DNA of 25,733 nucleotides from Lachnospiraceae bacterium. Its GTDB lineage: Bacteria > Bacillota > Clostridia > Lachnospirales > Lachnospiraceae. The stretch lies in assembly GCA_003542935.1 (NCBI GenBank), contig DPJQ01000251.1, positions 1-25,733 on the forward strand, written 5' to 3'. Below the pieces are notes generated by a model. It saw nothing but the letters and a program-made list of their open reading frames with translations, was not told the origin of the DNA and did not search any database. A program made the translations under genes and the position numbers. How positions within the stretch are numbered: the first letter of the stretch is position 1; each line of letters starts with the position of its first letter. Positions 23,548 to 25,733 of the stretch are shown here, piece by piece.

Positions 23548-24906
23548 ATGGCTTTGAATGGTATTCAGATATTTAAATTAACACCGAAGAAAAACTGTAA
23601 AGAGTGCGGATGCCCCACCTGTATGGCTTTCTCCATGAAGGTGGCCCAGGGCGCTTTGGAGCTGTCCAAATGCCCGTATATGTCGCAGGAAGCCCTGGAT
23701 TCCCTGTCTGAGGCTACCGCTCCGCCGATGAAAACCATCAAGGTGGGCGCAGGCGATAACGAGTATACGCTGGGCGGCGAGACGGTTCTGTACAGGCATG
23801 AAAAGACTTTTGTCAGCAAGACAAGGTATGCCGTATCCGTATGTACCGATATGGCGGACGATGTAGCCGAGGCCAAGCTGGCTGAGGTATCCAAAGTAGA
23901 TTACGAGCGTATCGGCGAGCAGATGAAGGTGGAGATGGTGTATGTGAACTGCGGTTCAGATGCACCGGCCGACAAATATGTGGAGCTTGTTAAGAAAGCG
24001 GCCGCCACGGGCAGGACGCTGGTTCTGGGCGTAAAAGATGTGGAGACCGCCAAGGCTGCCCTTGAAGTATGTAAGGACGGCAAGCCGGTATTGAACGGTG
24101 CCGACGCTTCCAACTACGCAGAGATGAGCAAGGTTGCCACAGACGCGGGCGTTGTACTGGGCGTATCCGGCGCGAGCCTGGATGAGCTGTATGATACGGT
24201 AGCGGCCCTGGAAAAATCCGGAAACAAGAATCTGGTGATCGACACAACAGGCGCCACCATCAAAGAGACCTTCGCCAACACCGTAGAGGTGCGCCGCGCG
24301 GCTCTTAAGAACGAGGACAGAACCTTTGGGTATCCCTCCATCGTGAATGTGTCCAAGCTGACGAAGGACGACAAACATATGGCCCAGGCCCTGGCTTCCG
24401 TATTCACCATGAAATACGGCTCCATTGTAGTTGTTCCGGGTATGGATTACGCGGATGCACTGCCGCTTTACGGTCTGCGCCAGAACCTGTTCACTGATCC
24501 TCAGAAGCCGATGAAGGTGGCTCCGGGCGTATATCCGCTGAACGGCGCCGATGAGAATTCCATCATCGTTACGACGGTTGACTTTGCCCTGACCTACTTT
24601 GTAGTATCCGGCGAGCTGGAGCGCTCCGGTGTGCCGATCAATCTGGTTATCAACGATGCGGGCGGACTTTCCGTTCTGACATCCTGGGCTGCCGGTAAAT
24701 TCTCCTCCGGATCCATTGCCAAATATTTCCAGGAGGAGATTGAGGGCAAGCTGAAATGCAGGAAGATGATTATCCCCGGTAAAGTGGCCGTGCTGAAAGG
24801 CGACCTGGAGTCCAAACTGCCGGGCTGGGAGATCATCGTTGCTCCGCGCGAGGCTGTCGAGCTGGTTAAATTCTTCAAAGATATGCAGGCAAACGGCGAA
24901 CTGTAA
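23548..24906 (+). CDS. acsC: Corrinoid iron-sulfur protein, large subunit
   Basis: AcsC binds the corrinoid cofactor and a [4Fe-4S] cluster that reactivates it. The 452-residue protein has the N-terminal cluster motif with C17, C20, C25 and C42 (NCKECGCPTC, then SKCPYM), the same positions as in the Moorella protein. A TIM-barrel domain and a C-terminal Rossmann-like B12-binding domain follow (NDAGGLSVLTSWAAGKF through GWEIIVAPREAVELVKFF). The start ATG 23548 lies 19 bases after acsD with GAGGAGG upstream. Length fits the family. A 215-base gap with four hairpins follows. Confidence 0.96.
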   Translation: MALNGIQIFKLTPKKNCKECGCPTCMAFSMKVAQGALELSKCPYMSQEALDSLSEATAPPMKTIKVGAGDNEYTLGGETVLYRHEKTFVSKTRYAVSVCTDMADDVAEAKLAEVSKVDYERIGEQMKVEMVYVNCGSDAPADKYVELVKKAAATGRTLVLGVKDVETAKAALEVCKDGKPVLNGADASNYAEMSKVATDAGVVLGVSGASLDELYDTVAALEKSGNKNLVIDTTGATIKETFANTVEVRRAALKNEDRTFGYPSIVNVSKLTKDDKHMAQALASVFTMKYGSIVVVPGMDYADALPLYGLRQNLFTDPQKPMKVAPGVYPLNGADENSIIVTTVDFALTYFVVSGELERSGVPINLVINDAGGLSVLTSWAAGKFSSGSIAKYFQEEIEGKLKCRKMIIPGKVAVLKGDLESKLPGWEIIVAPREAVELVKFFKDMQANGEL

Positions 24907-24912
24907 TTGTAA

Positions 24913-25097
24913 GTAACAGTTCAGCCCAGGACTTTGCACATTGTTGCAAAGTCCGTAAAAATGTATATATTGTGCCAAGAGGGAATCTGCCCTTTGCCGC
25001 AGGCAAATTTCAAATGGGCAGATTCTGTTACAGTTCAGCTTGGCTGAACTGTAAGTTGTAATGATACGTAACAGTCCGGGTTGCCCGGACTGTTACG
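24913..25097 (+). repeat. Array of four hairpins between acsC and acsE
   Basis: The gap of 215 bases holds four perfect stems in a row: GGACTTTGCA with its inverse (24929-24954); GAATCTGCCC with its inverse (24983-25025) enclosing a TTTGCC-GCA-GGCAAA hairpin; TTACAGTTCAGC-TTG-inverse (25028-25054); and CGTAACAGTCCGGG-TTG-inverse (25067-25097). ACAGTTCAGC also occurs at 24916-24925 and could pair with 25043-25052 in place of the third stem. None is followed by a T run. The repeated GTAACAGT words suggest a small palindromic repeat family. Confidence 0.7.
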
Positions 25098-25121
25098 AAT
25101 AAGAATTTAAGGAGAAATAAC

Positions 25122-25733
25122 ATGTCTAAATTTATCGTAATTGGCGAGAGAATTTCCGTAACTGCTCCATCCATCAACAGGGCTTTTGCCGAGAAAGACC
25201 CGGAGCCGATCCTGGCCAGGGCAAAACAGCAGCTGGAAGCAGGCGCTTACTATCTTGACGTCAATATCGGACCGGCCGAGAGCAACGGCGAGGAGCTGAT
25301 GCAGTGGGCTGTTAAGCTGCTGCAGGGCGAGTTTGACAACGTGCCGCTGGCTCTGGATACCGCTAATATGAAAGCCATCGAGGCCGGTATTGCCGTATAC
25401 AACCGCGCCAAAGGAAAACCCATCGTAAATTCCGCCGACGCGTCCGGAAGGATCGAGTACGTTGACCTGGCGGCCGCCAACGATGCCATCGTTATCGCCC
25501 TCTGCAACGGCGACGGTATTGCCAAGGACAATGACGAGCGTATGGCTTACTGCCAGACTCTTCTGGAGAGAGGCATGGAGCATGGTATGGAGCCCACAGA
25601 TCTGTGGTTTGATCCGCTGTTTTTGGTTACCAAGGGCATGCAGGATAAGCAGATGGATATCCTGGAGTGCATCAAGATGATCTCCGATATGGGCCTGAAC
25701 TCCACCGGTGGTCTGTCCAACAACTCCAACGGT
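25122..25733 (+). CDS. acsE: Methyl-THF:corrinoid iron-sulfur protein methyltransferase, partial at right edge
   Basis: AcsE moves the methyl group from methyl-THF to the cobalt of AcsCD. The frame is open from ATG 25122 (AAGGAGAAATAAC upstream) to the window edge, giving the first 204 residues of about 260. The TIM-barrel pterin-binding motifs are present: GERISVT near the start, DVNIGPA at 46-52, LDTAN with D79, NSAD with N103, FDPLFL with D164 and GLSNNSNG with N200. These correspond to D75, N96, D160 and N199 of the Moorella enzyme, of which N199 hydrogen-bonds the pterin. The only missing part is the C-terminus beyond the window. Confidence 0.95.
   Translation, partial: MSKFIVIGERISVTAPSINRAFAEKDPEPILARAKQQLEAGAYYLDVNIGPAESNGEELMQWAVKLLQGEFDNVPLALDTANMKAIEAGIAVYNRAKGKPIVNSADASGRIEYVDLAAANDAIVIALCNGDGIAKDNDERMAYCQTLLERGMEHGMEPTDLWFDPLFLVTKGMQDKQMDILECIKMISDMGLNSTGGLSNNSNG

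Noticed and set aside
23956..24978. Minus-strand open frame (340 codons) opposite acsC
   Set aside because: Shadow of acsC; no motif and no ribosome site in a sensible place.
24913..25097. CRISPR array, considered because of repeated palindromes
   Set aside because: The stems differ in sequence and length, there are no uniform repeats or spacers, and no cas gene is present.

Overview
The window looks like a chromosomal segment of a Gram-positive acetogenic member of the Clostridia, most likely a gut Lachnospiraceae such as a Blautia or Marvinbryantia relative. The basis is strong AGGAGG ribosome sites, TTGACA/TATAAT promoters, typical Lachnospiraceae housekeeping proteins and a carbonyl-branch Wood-Ljungdahl cluster. 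The species is inference; no marker gene such as 16S rRNA is present.

Layout. Positions 1-3009 hold a decaying module: a sensor kinase with an in-frame stop, its response regulator with a C-terminal frameshift, a bacitracin-type ABC ATPase that has lost its Walker A region, a truncated permease, and a TfoX-N-like gene with an apparent internal deletion. The shared control region still carries four hexamers at exact 11-bp spacing, a typical OmpR-family operator. Positions 3176-7333 hold a DegV protein, then a BlaI-type repressor and an unusual BlaR1-like membrane protease with a large extracytoplasmic tail (YARHG, EF-hand-like and SH3-like segments). A minus-strand prs gene (7414-8583) follows, facing the BlaR1-like gene across two terminators. 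From 8860 to 12338 lies a methylene-tetrahydrofolate reductase operon: a MetV-RnfC fusion (rnfC2 type), a stand-alone metV and metF, closed by a strong terminator. Positions 12570-15880 carry a DUF512 radical SAM protein, der and plsY.

From 15945 to the right edge is the CODH/acetyl-CoA synthase operon: promoter, a His/Cys-rich small protein, a CooT-like nickel-binding protein, CooC, acsA (CO dehydrogenase), acsF, acsB (acetyl-CoA synthase), acsD and acsC (corrinoid iron-sulfur protein) and a partial acsE (methyltransferase) that runs off the window.

How it works together. MetF-MetV-RnfC2 would reduce methylene-THF to methyl-THF, probably with NADH. AcsE passes the methyl group to the corrinoid protein AcsCD. 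AcsA makes CO from CO2, and AcsB joins CO, methyl and CoA into acetyl-CoA. The three small genes at the head of the operon, with AcsF, look like the nickel supply and insertion set for the C- and A-clusters. Several gaps in the acs operon contain strong RNA hairpins, some mutually exclusive, which may set subunit ratios. No tRNA, rRNA, CRISPR array, insertion sequence or cobalamin riboswitch was recognised. The formate and folate-branch genes (fdh, fhs, fchA, folD) are not in this window.
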